From the NCBI RefSeq assembly GCF_000383515.1, contig NZ_KB911486.1:17483-81482 (forward strand): 64,000 nt of DNA. Reading direction: 5' to 3'. This document shows positions 14,390 through 25,063 of this stretch, piece after piece. Under the pieces are notes generated by a model. That model had not been told where the DNA came from, did not search any database, and saw only the letters and a list, made by a program, of their open reading frames with translations. The translations under genes were made by a program, and so were the position numbers. Source of the DNA: Mesomycoplasma hyorhinis ATCC 17981. GTDB taxonomy: Bacteria > Bacillota_I > Bacilli_A > Mycoplasmatales > Metamycoplasmataceae. The number at the start of each line of letters is the position of its first letter. Position 1 is the first letter of the stretch.

Positions 14390-14802
14390 GTTTGTGTTTT
14401 TTCCAAAATTTCAATATTCACTTGTAATTTATTTTATAAAAAACATTAAAAAAATTAAATATTTTAAAAATAAAAAATAAATTTCTTAATTCAATAATAA
14501 TGTAAATAATTCACTTTACAACATAAAAATCTTTTAAAATCTAGCTGTGTTGATAACGTTGTTATAAAATCTTATTTTTTGTTATCATTGTTTATAAATT
14601 CATAAAAACTAATAAGACTTTATCTAAAATAAAAACAATTCAAATGTAGTTAGAAAAACTAAATAGTAAATTATAATTTTATAAAAGCTTCAAATCTAAA
14701 GAAAAAGTAAACATTAATTTGTTTTTTTTAAAAAATATATTAAAATTTAAAAACTAATTAATTTTAAAATATAAAAAGCATTCTTTTTATGTGAAAGGTA
14801 TT
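14390..14802. other. AT-rich intergenic region before rpmE
   Basis: About 410 bases with no convincing gene on either strand. It is extremely AT-rich with many stops. A TATTAAAAT string about 60 bases before the rpmE start could be a -10 region. A TGTTGATAA at 14548 resembles a single DnaA box, but no cluster is present. The segment probably holds the rpmE promoter and leader. Confidence 0.5.
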
Positions 14803-15024
14803 ATGAAAAAAGATATACACCCAAAAACTCAAGAACTAAAATTGTCTTGTTCTACATGTAATACTCAATATTCATTTAGAACAACAGTAGAAAAATTTTC
14901 AGTTGATGTTTGTTCAAGTTGTCATCCATTCTTTACTGGCGATCGTTCATTAGTTAGAGCAACTGGTAGAGTAGATCAATTCAATCGCAGATTGAATAAA
15001 TCAAAAGAATTACAAAAAAAATAA
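14803..15024 (+). CDS. rpmE: 50S ribosomal protein L31
   Basis: A 73-residue protein starting MKKDIHPKTQE. The zinc-ligand type cysteines are present in SCSTCNTQYSF and VCSSCHPFFTG, so this is the Zn-binding (C+) L31 form. The ATG at 14803 is preferred over the in-frame GTG at 14791 because AAAGG lies at proper spacing before it. A bidirectional terminator follows, and the gene stands alone. Confidence 0.95.
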   Translation: MKKDIHPKTQELKLSCSTCNTQYSFRTTVEKFSVDVCSSCHPFFTGDRSLVRATGRVDQFNRRLNKSKELQKK

Positions 15025-15042
15025 TATCGTATTATTTGTAAT

Positions 15043-15070
15043 AAAAAATGCACCCTCAGGTGCATTTTTT
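15043..15070. terminator. bidirectional terminator between rpmE and the convergent membrane gene
   Basis: A 12-bp perfect stem AAAAAATGCACC / GGTGCATTTTTT with the loop CTCA. It carries T-runs on both strands and serves both convergent genes. Confidence 0.9.
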
Positions 15071-15078
15071 ATTATATG

Positions 15079-15993
15079 CTAATTTGAAGCCAAAATTTTT
15101 ATTATGGTCTCCATCAATTCTTTAGTTGGCATTGTTTTATAACTAGAAATTTCTAATTTTTCAGCTAGACTATATAAATCATCAATAGATAAGTTTTCGA
15201 CTTTCTTTCTTGCTTCAGCTTCTTTTGAATTTTCTGATTGGTGAGTTGCAGTTGATTTTGGTTGTCCATTTGGATTCATACCTTGAGGATTTACAAATGG
15301 ATTATTAGATGCATTATTTTGTTTATTGAATAAATCAAAGATGTTTGCAAAATTTTCTGGATTATTTTGCATTGCTTTCATTTGTTCTTGAAATGCTTCA
15401 TTATTAAATGAATTAATAAATTCATATCTAATGAAATTAATTTTTCTAAACAAGAAAGCATATGTAAATGAAGTTCAAATTATAGTAATAATTAAAAATA
15501 CAAAAATTAATGAAACTTCAAAATTGCTATCAGTAAATAGCTGCTGTGAGTTTTGTACAATTTGTGTTAAAACTCTAATAAATAAAATTACAAATAAAAC
15601 ATCTGAGATAATAATTCACGCACCTGTGGTAGCACCAAGTCTAATGAAAGTTTTCGCTTTAAACGAATGAACTATTGAGACTAAAAAATAAACCAAGGAT
15701 ATAAATATAAAAAACAGTGAAATTACAGGAAGAGCTATAATGTCTGAATTTTGATTACTATTGGTGTTGTTTGCAGAGTTGACATTTGCTTCAGCAGGCA
15801 ATATAGACAACCTGTTGTTAGCAGAAGCAATTCCTAATAAAATCACTAAAATTATGTTCAATAAAAAAAGAAAAATTATTGCACCTAAAAAATAAAAGAT
15901 TCATTTTTTATAACCTTCTGATTTACTATCTCATAATTCTTTTACAGTTGGTAATTTTTCTTGTTGAAAATTAAAATTAAAGTTAGGTATCAT
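15079..15993 (-). CDS. hypothetical membrane protein with cytoplasmic SAP-like tail
   Basis: A 304-residue protein of unknown function. Four hydrophobic segments lie near residues 31-55, 88-108, 124-145 and 160-180. A hydrophilic Asn/Gln/Pro-rich tail follows, ending in a 40-residue segment (NLSIDDLYSLAEKLEI) that looks like a SAP or Rho-N helix-turn-helix module. That last resemblance is only by eye. AAGGAAA precedes the ATG. It lies immediately downstream of tmRNA on the same strand and has its own candidate -10 box. Confidence 0.75.
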
Positions 15994-16043
15994 TGTTTCC
16001 TTATTTGTTTATTCTTTTGGCTAAAAAAATTAATTTCTAACAC

Positions 16044-16070
16044 TTGGCATATTATACTATAAAATGCCAA
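16044..16070 (-). promoter_or_regulatory. -10 box inside a perfect inverted repeat
   Basis: TTGGCAT and ATGCCAA (7 bp, perfect) flank a 13-base centre that on the minus strand contains TATAAT (16051-16056). It sits about 50 bases upstream of the membrane protein gene and 21 bases beyond the tmRNA 3' end. It could be an operator over a promoter. As a tmRNA terminator it is weak, because the T-run lies on the wrong side. Confidence 0.45.
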
Positions 16071-16090
16071 TTTTTTCAGAAAATAAAAAA

Positions 16091-16462
16091 TGGTGGAGAT
16101 GCCGGGAGTTGAACCCGGGTCCACGCATAATTAAATATAAATTACTACAGTTTAGTTATTTTTAAGAAGACTCTTTATCTAAAATAACAAAAAGATTAAA
16201 AAAGCCTGTGATCTATAAATTCATTAAAAAGTGATCAGATTTTTAACTATTCTCTAATATAAAGATTACAATTCGTGAGAAGCAAATTGGTCTACTAGTT
16301 TTTTAAAATGCAAAAGCTAGATTTGATTGAGTTGAAGCATTCATTAATAATGAATAATCTTCTTTTTTGTTTTCTTTTCCGCTTAGTAAAGAAATTGTCT
16401 TATGGTTTACAAGACCACTGCAATTTATATCCTTTTATGTATGTCGAAGCCAGTACACCCCC
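16091..16462 (-). ncRNA. ssrA: transfer-messenger RNA
   Basis: A 372-nt tmRNA. The 5' end GGGGGTG pairs (with G-U pairs) to the 3' CATCTCC before ACCA, forming the tRNA-like acceptor. The 3' part carries the T-arm GGGTTCAACTCCC, and the 5' part has the typical ACTGGCTTCGACA. The tag reading frame runs from 16380 to the TAA at 16303-16305. It encodes 25 residues starting GKENKKEDY and ending SNLAFAF, the hydrophobic tail expected for a degradation tag. It rescues stalled ribosomes together with SmpB. Confidence 0.95.
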
Positions 16463-16477
16463 ATTTTTATGTTCTTA

Positions 16478-16483
16478 ATTATA
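16478..16483 (-). promoter_or_regulatory. -10 box of ssrA
   Basis: TATAAT on the minus strand, 16 bases before the mature tmRNA 5' end, consistent with a short 5' leader removed by RNase P. No good -35 match is visible. Confidence 0.55.
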
Positions 16484-16499
16484 ACACTTTTTTTCTAAA

Positions 16500-17378
16500 T
16501 TAATAACCCATTTTTTTGATTAATTTCGCATCTTTTAATCAATTTTGGGATTCTTTGACTTTGTTAATTAAAATAACTTTTTGACCTAACTTTTCTTCGA
16601 GTTCAATTCTTGAAGCTTTGCCTATTTTTTCAAGCATACGACCATTTTGTCCTACTACTATTGGAATGTGAGATTTTTTAGCAACATATATCATTGCACT
16701 GATATAAATTTGTTCTTTTTCTTGATAGTTTTCTATAAAATCATTGATAATTATTGCAACTTGATGAGGAATTTCTTCTTCAATATTTAATAATAAGTGT
16801 TTACGAATAATTTCTTTAGCTAAAAACCTCATTGGTCTATCTGTTAAAAAATCAGCATCAAAATAATTTTCACTATCATATAAATATTTTTTGATTTCTT
16901 CAAGTAAATCTTGTTTGCTAACTTGATATTTTTCTGAAAAACCAAGAACTAATTCAAATCCGAGTTGTTTAAGTTCGTTTGCTTTTTGTGCAAGAATTTG
17001 ATTATCTTCTTCTAAATCTATCTTGGTTAAAATTGCAATTTTATTTTTGAGTTTTAAAACTTTTTTAGCTAATTCAATACTGGTTTGATCCAGTTTTCTA
17101 TTAACAGGGTGTAAAAACAAAGCAAGATCTATATCTTCAAGTGAAGAAATAGCATTTTTGTTTAAAACCTTGGAAAATAAAGAATTTTCGCTTTGAAATC
17201 CGGGTGTATCCACAAAAACTATTTGAAAATCATCTTCAGAATAAATTCCATTAATTTGATCCCTAGTAGTTTGTGGTTTGTAACTAACAATTGAAAGATC
17301 ATAATCTAAAATGGTATTTAACATTGTTGATTTTCCACTATTTGGTAATCCAATAATAGAAACAAAGCAAGTTTTCAT
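16500..17378 (-). CDS. era: GTPase Era
   Basis: A 292-residue GTPase that binds the 3' end of 16S rRNA during 30S assembly. The G1 loop GLPNSGKST is at 10-18, DTPG at 57-60 and the G4-type TKID near 117-120. A C-terminal KH domain carries VVGQNGRMLEKIG. The frame needs TGA=Trp near its end. Its ATG overlaps the stop of cdd (TAATG). Together with cdd and ybeY it forms the familiar ybeY-cdd-era cluster. Confidence 0.96.
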
Positions 17379-17764
17379 TAATTTAAGAACTCTTTTCTAA
17401 ATGCTAAAGGTAAAAATTCTACTAACTTTCTTTTTTCTACAGCACCTGTGATACTGTATAAATAAACATCAGCATCATATTCCATTAATTCAATCATAAC
17501 TTGTAAACAAGCAGCACAAGGTTTAATAAATTCTTTTGTGTTTGCTAAGATATGAATTTCTTGAATTTTTCCAGGAATAAATCCATATGTTATTGAAGAA
17601 AATAAAGCATTTCTTTCAGCACATAGACCTGATGGATAAGCTGCATTTTCAACATTTACTCCTTTTCAGATATTACCTTTTGCATCTTTAATTACAGCAG
17701 CAACAGGAAATTTTGAATATGGACTATAAGTAATTTTTAATAATTTTTCTAATTCTTGAAACAT
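17378..17764 (-). CDS. cdd: cytidine deaminase
   Basis: A 128-residue enzyme that deaminates (deoxy)cytidine to (deoxy)uridine in pyrimidine salvage. Zinc and proton-transfer residues are visible: SGLCAE gives Cys48 and Glu50, and PCAAC gives Cys83 and Cys86. It lies three bases after ybeY and overlaps era by one base, so the three are translationally linked. Confidence 0.95.
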
Positions 17765-17767
17765 AAT

Positions 17768-18220
17768 TTATCTTTCTATTTGAAGCAATTTCATAATTTT
17801 ATCAACTTTTTTGTTCATTTGTTTTTCTTCTTCTAAACTAATGTGATCATAACCTAATAAATGATAAACACCATGTGTAAATAAATAGCAAAATTCTCTT
17901 GTAACTGAATGTCCGTATTCTTTAGCTTGTTGTTGTATTTTTTGATAAGAAATTAGAATTTCACCAAGAAATTTTTCCTTCATAAATGAAGTAGAAAAGC
18001 TATTAACAAAAGGAAAAGATAAAATATCAGTAGTTCTGTCTTTTCCTTTGTATTGAAAATAGTATTTTCGCATTTGTTCATCATCAATTAGAGTGAAATC
18101 TAGTGATAAAGGTTTTTGAAACTTTTCTTCTTTTTCTATAATATTTAATATTAAATTAAACATCTTAAGATATCTAAATCTATATTTTGTTGTATTTAAA
18201 AAATTTATTTGACTTTTCAT
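17768..18220 (-). CDS. ybeY: endoribonuclease YbeY
   Basis: A 150-residue zinc-dependent rRNA maturation RNase. The metal motif HGVYHLLGYDH places His116, His120 and His126 as ligands. The TTDILSFPF segment is also typical. It is the first gene of the ybeY-cdd-era group, which fits joint roles in 16S rRNA processing. Confidence 0.95.
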   Translation of the reverse strand: MKSQINFLNTTKYRFRYLKMFNLILNIIEKEEKFQKPLSLDFTLIDDEQMRKYYFQYKGKDRTTDILSFPFVNSFSTSFMKEKFLGEILISYQKIQQQAKEYGHSVTREFCYLFTHGVYHLLGYDHISLEEEKQMNKKVDKIMKLLQIER

Positions 18221-18248
18221 ATTTTTTTAAAATTATAACAAAAGAAAA

Positions 18249-18638
18249 CTAAGAAAAGAGATAAACAAAATTATTAACTTCTTTTAAAACTAAAAATGCA
18301 TTGTAACTAGTCTTTGGTTTGAGAAAATTCAATTTAGAACTAAAAAATAAATTTACTTGAAAAATATCATTAGAAATATTATTAATTTGTTTGATTTTTA
18401 AATAAAAGTCTTGTTTTTTATAACTTAAAATAACATATGCATCTTTTTTTATTTTGTATAAAAGATCAGAATTTATAGTAAAAGAAAGCTTTTTATAGTC
18501 GTCAACTTCTATTTTGATAGCTACTTTATTATGAAATTTAAGTCAATAAAAATAATATAAAAAGATAACTAAAGAAATCAACAACAGCGCAATAAAAATG
18601 AATCAATATCATTTACTAAACTTATAAAGTTTCAACAT
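18249..18638 (-). CDS. small membrane-anchored partner of the peptidase ABC exporter
   Basis: A 129-residue protein with one strong membrane helix (residues 12-32, Ile/Leu/Phe rich) and a beta-rich, Lys-rich remainder. Its ATG lies inside the last codons of the peptidase-ABC transporter, so the two are translationally coupled. By position and topology it could be a minimal HlyD-like accessory for export. I see no clear family motif, so the accessory role is inference from context. Confidence 0.7.
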
Positions 18639-20652
18639 TTATCACCCTTGAATCAGAAAATAAATATCGTTTTGAATGTGATACTTCAATAAAAATCGCG
18701 TCTTTTTGAAAATCTTTTATGATTTTTTTTAGGATTTTAAAATTTTCTTGAGAAATATTTTCAAATGCTTCATCTAGTAAAATCAAGTCAAAATTCTTTG
18801 TTAAAAGTTGTAAGCAGTTAATTATTTGTTTTTGACCACTTGAAAATTTTTTTGCATTATCGTATAAAATATCATCTAGTTTAATGTCTCATTGTTCAAG
18901 TAATGGTTGCAAATCATAATTTTGAATATTATTTAAAAAAGTTTCAACCTTTTTCTTTTCTGCATAAGTAATGTAAGAAAAAATATCAGTTTTTGGGAAA
19001 TAATTTTCATTTTTAATATATAAAATTTGCTCTCTTAAAAATTCTTTATTGTAAAAATTAACATTTAAATCATTGACAAAAAAATCTCCTTTATAATCTT
19101 GATCTAAGTTTAAAATTCTTAATAAAGAAGACTTTCCTGCTCCATTTCTCCCTTCAAGAATTAAATTTTTATCAATTATTAGGTTTTTTATACTAAAAAT
19201 TTTTTTGTAAATTATGAAATTACATGAGAGTTGTTTAAATTCAATTTTTTTAATTTCTTGAAGCTTTTCACCAATTTTTTCTCTTTCAACATTTAAAATG
19301 AAATTTATTGCATCTATTTCCTTGGAAATTGAAGGATAAACAGCAAGCATTTCTGAAATAGAATTTAGAGGATTAATAAAAAAACTAAAAAAAGAAATAA
19401 AAATTAATAAAGTACCAAGTGAAAGTGTATTGTCAAAAATTCAAAAAGATGTGATATAAACTAAAAAAATCGGTGTAATTACAAGAAAAAAGTTTTGTAA
19501 CTGACTTAAAGAAAATTTAAGTTTTCAAATTGAGAACTCTTTATTTTTAAAGCTAAAATAAGAATTGTCAAACTTATTTTTAAGCATTTTGTACAAATCA
19601 TTATTTTTTAGATTCTTCAAAGAAAAAATAAAATCATTTACAGCACTAATTGATTCTGTATTGGTTTCATATAAAAAGTTAATTTGTTTAGAAATTAATT
19701 TTTTAAAAACAAAAGAGATAAATAAAAATACAATACTTATGGCTAAAATAATAAGAAATAATTGTCAGCTAATTCATAACAAAATAAAAAATGAAAGTAA
19801 AAAAGTAACAAGTTCATTGAATATGTTAAAGTAAAAATGTGAAGAAAATGAAGCAAAAGTAGGAATAAAATTGATTCTTTTCAAGTAATCTGCTGCATCT
19901 AATTTATAAATTTGTTGATTTATCCCCTTATTTAAAGCAATTAAGAATTTGTCAAATAAATATTGTTCTTTTTTAATTTGTAATTTTTTAATATAAATTT
20001 GCTTGATAATATCTTGAACAAACTTTCAAATAAAAATCCAAAGAAAAAATAAAACTACTTTATACAACATATCAACTTGTTTATAAGGTAAAACTTTATC
20101 AATAATAGTTTTAAGATAAAAAATCGAAATAAAATTTAAAATTGCAGAAATAAAAATCAAAAATAAAACAGCTCAATTATTTCGATCATTTAAAAAATAA
20201 AAAATACTATTTCATTGCTGTTTTTCTTCTTTTGTAAAGGAAAATGAAGCATTTTTTGAAGCCATGATGACAATATTTAAAAAATTTGCTTCAAATTCTT
20301 GCTTTGTTAATTTAACCCTTCCTTTTATTGGATCTTGAATATAAAAAATGTCTTTTTTTATTTTTTCTAAAATAACATAATGATTAAAATATTCATTTTT
20401 TAGCAAAATAGCAATTGGAGAGTTTATTTTTAACTCAAGCAAAGTAGCTAAATTACAATGAAAAGAATCTAAAATAATTCCAAAATGATTTGCTAAATTT
20501 TCAAGATTTTTTATTGAAATTCCTTGCTGATTAAAAAAGGCTTGTTCTTTGATTTTGCTAAGTTTCAAGTCTTTGTCATATAAATATTTAGAAAAAAAGT
20601 GAATTATTGAAATCCCACAATCTTTTATATCTGTTTGTTGTTTTATTTTCAT
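18622..20652 (-). CDS. C39-peptidase-containing ABC exporter (PCAT)
   Basis: A 676-residue bacteriocin-type exporter that cleaves a leader peptide and exports the cargo. The N-terminal C39 peptidase has Cys12 (QQTDIKDCGIS), His91 (NHYVIL) and Asp107 (YIQDPIKG), so the catalytic set is complete. A six-helix membrane domain spans about 160-400. The ATPase domain has Walker A GRNGAGKSS near 500, signature FSSGQKQ and Walker B LILLDEA near 620. Length is typical. No double-glycine leader peptide gene is visible nearby, so the cargo is unknown. Confidence 0.9.
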
Positions 20653-20731
20653 TTTCTTAATTTGTAATAAAATATAAACAATTTATTAAAAAGGGAAAAT
20701 TTAAGTACTTTTAGAAGGGTAATTATTAAAA

Positions 20732-21922
20732 ATGTTTAAATTTAATAGAATTTTTTTAATTGTTACTGATTCATTAGGAATTGGTGACGACGGTAGACAA
20801 AAAGAATTTCAAGATGAAGGAGCAAATACTTTATATAGTGCTTCAACAACTAATTTACTAGAAATTCCAACTTGAAAAAAATTAGGAATTACAAATATTG
20901 CAAAATTAGAAGGACATTATAAAAAAAACAAAGAACCACAAGCATATATGGGTAAAATCATTGCAAAATCCAATGCCAAAGACACTCTTGCAGGTCATTG
21001 AGAAATGATGGGTATTTGGACCAAAGTTGCTAATCCTAATTTTGACAATGGTTTTCCAAGAGAATTACTAGATGAACTAGAAAAAGAATTCGATGGTAGA
21101 AAAATAATAGGAAATAAATCCATCAGCGGAACTGTTATTTTACAAGAATTAGGTGATCAAGAACAAGATGATAAAATTATTGTTTATACTTCACCAGATT
21201 CAACTCTACAAATCTGTGGTAATGAAAAAACAATGGGATTAGATAATCTTTACAAATATGCCAAAGCAGCAAGAAGGATTTGTTCTTCAAGACCTGAGTG
21301 AAATGTTGCTAGAGTTATTGCAAGACCTTATGTAAAAGAAGATGGAAAATTCATTAGAACTTTTAACAGACACGATTATGCTAATAGACCACCACAAGAA
21401 ACTGTATTGAACAGACTTCAGCAAGCAAATATTAAAACAATTGGTGTTGGAAAAATTCACGATATTTTTTCTGGATATGGAATCGATCAAGTATATGGTC
21501 CAGCTAGCGACAACGAAAACATGGATGTAGCTATAAATATTGCAACTACAGATAGTAAAAATGAGTTTATTTTTGTAAATTTAGTAGAATTTGACTCAAG
21601 TTATGGACACAGAAGAAATGTTGTCGGTTATGCAGAAAATGTAAATAATTTTGATATCAAATTAGCAAAACTAATTAATGCACTAAAAGAGGATGATTTA
21701 CTACTAATCTCTTCAGATCATGGAAATGATCCTATATTTCCAGGAACAAATCACACAAGAGAAGCGCTTCCTTTAACAGTGTTTTCTAAACAATTTAAAG
21801 ATATGAAAAGGGGATTATCAACTCACATTGACTCACTTGCAACTATTGGAAATATTGTGGCAAAAAACTTCAAAATCAAGCTAAGTGATATAGGTGAAGA
21901 TATTTTTGACGAATTAACTTAA
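20732..21922 (+). CDS. deoB: phosphopentomutase
   Basis: A 396-residue alkaline-phosphatase-superfamily mutase that interconverts ribose (or deoxyribose) 1- and 5-phosphates in nucleoside breakdown. Family marks include IVTDSLGIGDDG at the N-terminus, GHWEMMG near residue 90 and SSDHGNDP near the C-terminus. It starts a plus-strand run of seven closely spaced genes and is divergent from the peptidase-ABC exporter, with about 80 bases between them. Confidence 0.95.
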
Positions 21923-21931
21923 AAGGCAAAA

Positions 21932-22390
21932 ATGACGCAAACAGAAAATAAAAAATACCCTTTTAGTAAACGCAGAATTCATAGAATGGAAATTATTAGT
22001 TTGCTTTATTCTTATGAACTATTTGACAATAAAATAAACACTAATGAAATATTCAAAAACTATGACTTAACAAAAGAACAAATTAAAATTTTAGAAGCAA
22101 TTGAAAAAAAATATGAAATTTTTCAAAAATTAATTATCAACTTTTTGGGTTCAAATTGAAGTTGGAATCGGATTTTACCTTTAGTTCGTGCAATTTTATT
22201 ATTAGGTTCTTTTGAACTTTTAGTAAATGATAACAAAGTTGTAATTAATGAAATGGTTCAAATGATTAAAGACTACACTTTAGAATCCGATAAAGAATAT
22301 AAATTTGTAAATGCAGTATTGGATAAAATAAATCAATTTTATGAGCAAGAAAATCTTAAAGTATATAAAAAAACAACTCAAGAACACTAA
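21932..22390 (+). CDS. nusB: transcription antitermination factor NusB
   Basis: A 152-residue all-helical RNA-binding protein that, with NusE, acts in rRNA antitermination. The N-terminal RRIHRMEIISLLYSYEL and the C-terminal KVVINEMVQMIKDYTLESDKEYKFVNAVLDKI regions fit the family. It follows deoB by nine bases. The 3' end may overlap the next reading frame. Confidence 0.88.
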
Positions 22391-22772
22391 AATATGAACA
22401 AATTATAAAAAATGTTTTAGAAACAAAAAACAGAGATTTCCTTTTGTTTTTTTAGATGAACTTTTTGATTTAGAACTTTCAGAAGAGGAAATTTTACTTT
22501 TTGAATCTAATCTTGTTTTAGTTAAATCAGAAGAAAGTTTTAAAAAACAAATTTTTGATTTTTTCAAACAAACTCTTTATAAAATAAATCATAAATTGCT
22601 TCTTTCTAATTTAGCAACCTTTATTTATTATTCCACTAAACACAACAAGAAAAATAACTTCGAAAATGAAGCAAAAAGAAGAAATTCTTTTAATAATTTT
22701 TCACTTTTAATGGTGCATGTTTCTTCTGATTTTAATTCATATGTTATTAGTTTACTAAAAAAATTTAAATAA
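22341..22772 (+). CDS. hypothetical protein, frame possibly broken near its 5' end
   Basis: The open frame from the ATG at 22341 encodes 143 residues and overlaps nusB by 50 bases. The part from about 22450 onward (LDELFDLELSEEEILLF) looks like ordinary protein. The part before it is unusually basic with rare codons. In the +1 frame, 22390-22452 reads a more natural KYEQIIKNVLETKNRDFLLFF that stops exactly at a T7 run. A one-base loss in that run would explain this. No family is recognised. It lies between nusB and tlyA. Confidence 0.45.
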
Positions 22773-22778
22773 ATTATT

Positions 22779-23495
22779 ATGAAAAAAAGCATTAAAGAAT
22801 ACTTAATTGAGAAAAACTACTCCAATGCTGAAATTTTAATTCGTTCAGGACAAGTTAAAATCAATAATGAAGTGGTTTTCACTCCTAGTTTTTTAATTAA
22901 AGATAGCGATGAAATACTAATTGAGCAAAAAAAAGAATTTGTTTCTCGTGGTGCTTATAAATTGCTCGCCGCTATTGAAGCTTTTAAACTAGATTTTGAA
23001 AATAAAGTTATTCTTGATATCGGTGCATCAACAGGTGGTTTTTCACAAGTTAGTTTAAATTATGGAGCAAAACTAGTTTACGCTTTAGATGTTGGTAAAA
23101 ATCAACTAGATTACAAATTAAGGCAAAATTCGAAAATAAAATCTCTAGAACAAACTAATTTAAAATCTATTTCAAAACAAATGTTTGAAGTTGAAATTGA
23201 TAAAGTAGTTTGCGATGTTTCATTTATTAGTTTAAAAGAAGTTTATAAAGTTGTTGAGCATATTCTAAAAACTAATGATGATTTGATTGTATTATTAAAG
23301 CCTCAATTTGAAGCTTCTTCAAAATACGTTGAAAAAGGTGGTTTTGTTTTAGAACAATTTCATCCTTTTTTAATTGATCGAAGCATATCACAAGCTAGTG
23401 AACATAATTTTAAATTTATTGATAAAATTACTTCTCCAATTAAAGGACAAAAATCAAAAAATACAGAATATATTCTTTGATATAAAAAAACATAA
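22779..23495 (+). CDS. tlyA: TlyA-family rRNA 2'-O-methyltransferase / hemolysin-like protein
   Basis: A 238-residue protein with an N-terminal S4 RNA-binding domain (about 1-60) and an FtsJ-like SAM methyltransferase domain with DIGASTGGFSQ near residue 80. Family members methylate rRNA, and hemolysin labels are historical. The last codons use TGA as Trp. Its TAA overlaps the ATG of the cysteine desulfurase (TAATG). Confidence 0.9.
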
Positions 23496-24646
23496 TGAAA
23501 TCTTATAAAAAACAATTTCCTATTTTAAAAACAATTACATATTTTGACTCAGCTGCTTTAGTGCAAAAACCACTATCAGTAATTAGAGCAGGTGCTGAAT
23601 TTTATACAAAATTTGCCATTAATAATCATTCAAAAAATTCTAAATTAGGCTTGATTATTGAAGAAAAAATTGCAACTGTGCGCAAAAAAATCGCTAAATT
23701 AATTCAAGCCCAATCAGATGAAATTATTTTTACTTCAGGAACTACTGAGTCAATTAATCTCTTTGCTTTAATGATTCAATCACAAATAAAAGCTAATGAT
23801 GAAATTTTATTGAGCAAATATAATCACACTTCTAATTTAATTCCTTGATTTAATATAGCAAAAGCAACAAAAGCTAAAATAGTTTTATCTAATAATTTAG
23901 AAAAAGATATTAATAAAAAAACAAAAATTATTGCTTATTCACAAAAAACTAATAATATAAATATAATTTTTGATCAAGCAAAAATTTACAATTTAGCTTT
24001 AAAAAACAAGGCTATTGTAGTAAATGATGCAACTCAAGCTATTAATTCTCAAGAAGTAAATTTTAATTATTTTGATGTTGTTGCTTTTAGTACAAATAAA
24101 TTATACGGACCTACAGGTTTAGGAATTTTAGCTATAAAAAAACCGCTTTTAGATACTTTAGAACCTATAAAAACAGGTGGAGGAACAATTTCTACTATTA
24201 TTGATAGCCAAAATTGAAATTATTACAATAATGTAAACAAATTTGAAGCAGGAACACTAAATTTATCAGCTATTTGAGAGTTTGAAAATGCACTAAATCT
24301 AATAGAAACTATAGGGATTGCAAATATTAAAAATTATTTAAAAAAACTTTCTTTTTATCTTTTTGATCAATTAAGTCAAATTGAAAACATACAAATTTAT
24401 AGCAAAAGAGGGGATAGTATAATTTTATTTAATATTAACAACATACCAGCACAAGATATTAGTTCCTATTTAGGACACAATGATATATATGTTCGAAGTG
24501 GAACTTTTTGTGCACCATTAATTTCTCAAATATTAAATCAAGATTCTTTTGTCAGAGTTTCTTTAGCACTTTACAATGATAAAAAAGATGTTGATAAATT
24601 AGTACAATACTTAAAAAAATACGAAGGGTTTTTAGATTTTGTATAA
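23495..24646 (+). CDS. cysteine desulfurase (SufS type)
   Basis: A 383-residue PLP enzyme that releases sulfur from cysteine for Fe-S clusters or tRNA thiolation. The PLP lysine is Lys202 in FSTNKLYGPTG, and the persulfide cysteine is Cys339 in RSGTFCAP, a SufS-like RxGxxC site. It overlaps tlyA by one base and the scaffold gene by eight bases. Together with that gene it forms a minimal two-gene Fe-S or sulfur-transfer module, as in other mycoplasmas. Confidence 0.92.
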
Positions 24647-25061
24647 CGATTTTAACTACAGAAGAAAAAAAATTTTAGAAACTTATTCTAATCCAAAAAA
24701 TAAAGTTCAAGAATTAAATCCAAATTGAAAAACTATTAATTCTTTTAGCACTTCTTGTGATGATAATTTAGATTTGGCTTTAAAAATAAAGGAAAATGCT
24801 GTAGAAGATGGCCAATTTAGAGCCAGGGGTTGCTCACTATTTATAGCTTCGAGCGACATTTTACTTAAACAAATAAAAAATAAAACATTTGAACAAATTC
24901 AACAGCTTTTTGTTGATTATGAGCAAATGTTAGATACTCAACAAATAAACAAAAAATTAAATGATTTAAATGTTTTTGTTAATACAAAAAATCACTTAAA
25001 TCGACTTGAATGTGTCAAATTAGCTAAAAATGCGATTAAAAAAATAATAGAAGAAAACTAA
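24639..25061 (+). CDS. SufU/IscU-type Fe-S assembly scaffold or sulfurtransferase
   Basis: A 140-residue NifU-N-like protein with three conserved cysteines: Cys40 (STSCDDN), Cys65 (RARGCSLF) and Cys125 (RLECVKL). This matches the zinc/sulfur-binding set of SufU/IscU. In frame there is no ATG before residue 40. A TAG lies six bases before the TTG at 24639, so I take this TTG as the start; it sits inside the desulfurase 3' end. It receives persulfide sulfur from the upstream enzyme. Confidence 0.88.
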
Positions 25062-25063
25062 AT

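Noticed and set aside
14548..14556. TGTTGATAA, a DnaA-box-like sequence in an AT-rich gap, as a possible origin
   Set aside because: It is a single imperfect box with no cluster, and dnaA, dnaN or rpmH are not adjacent.
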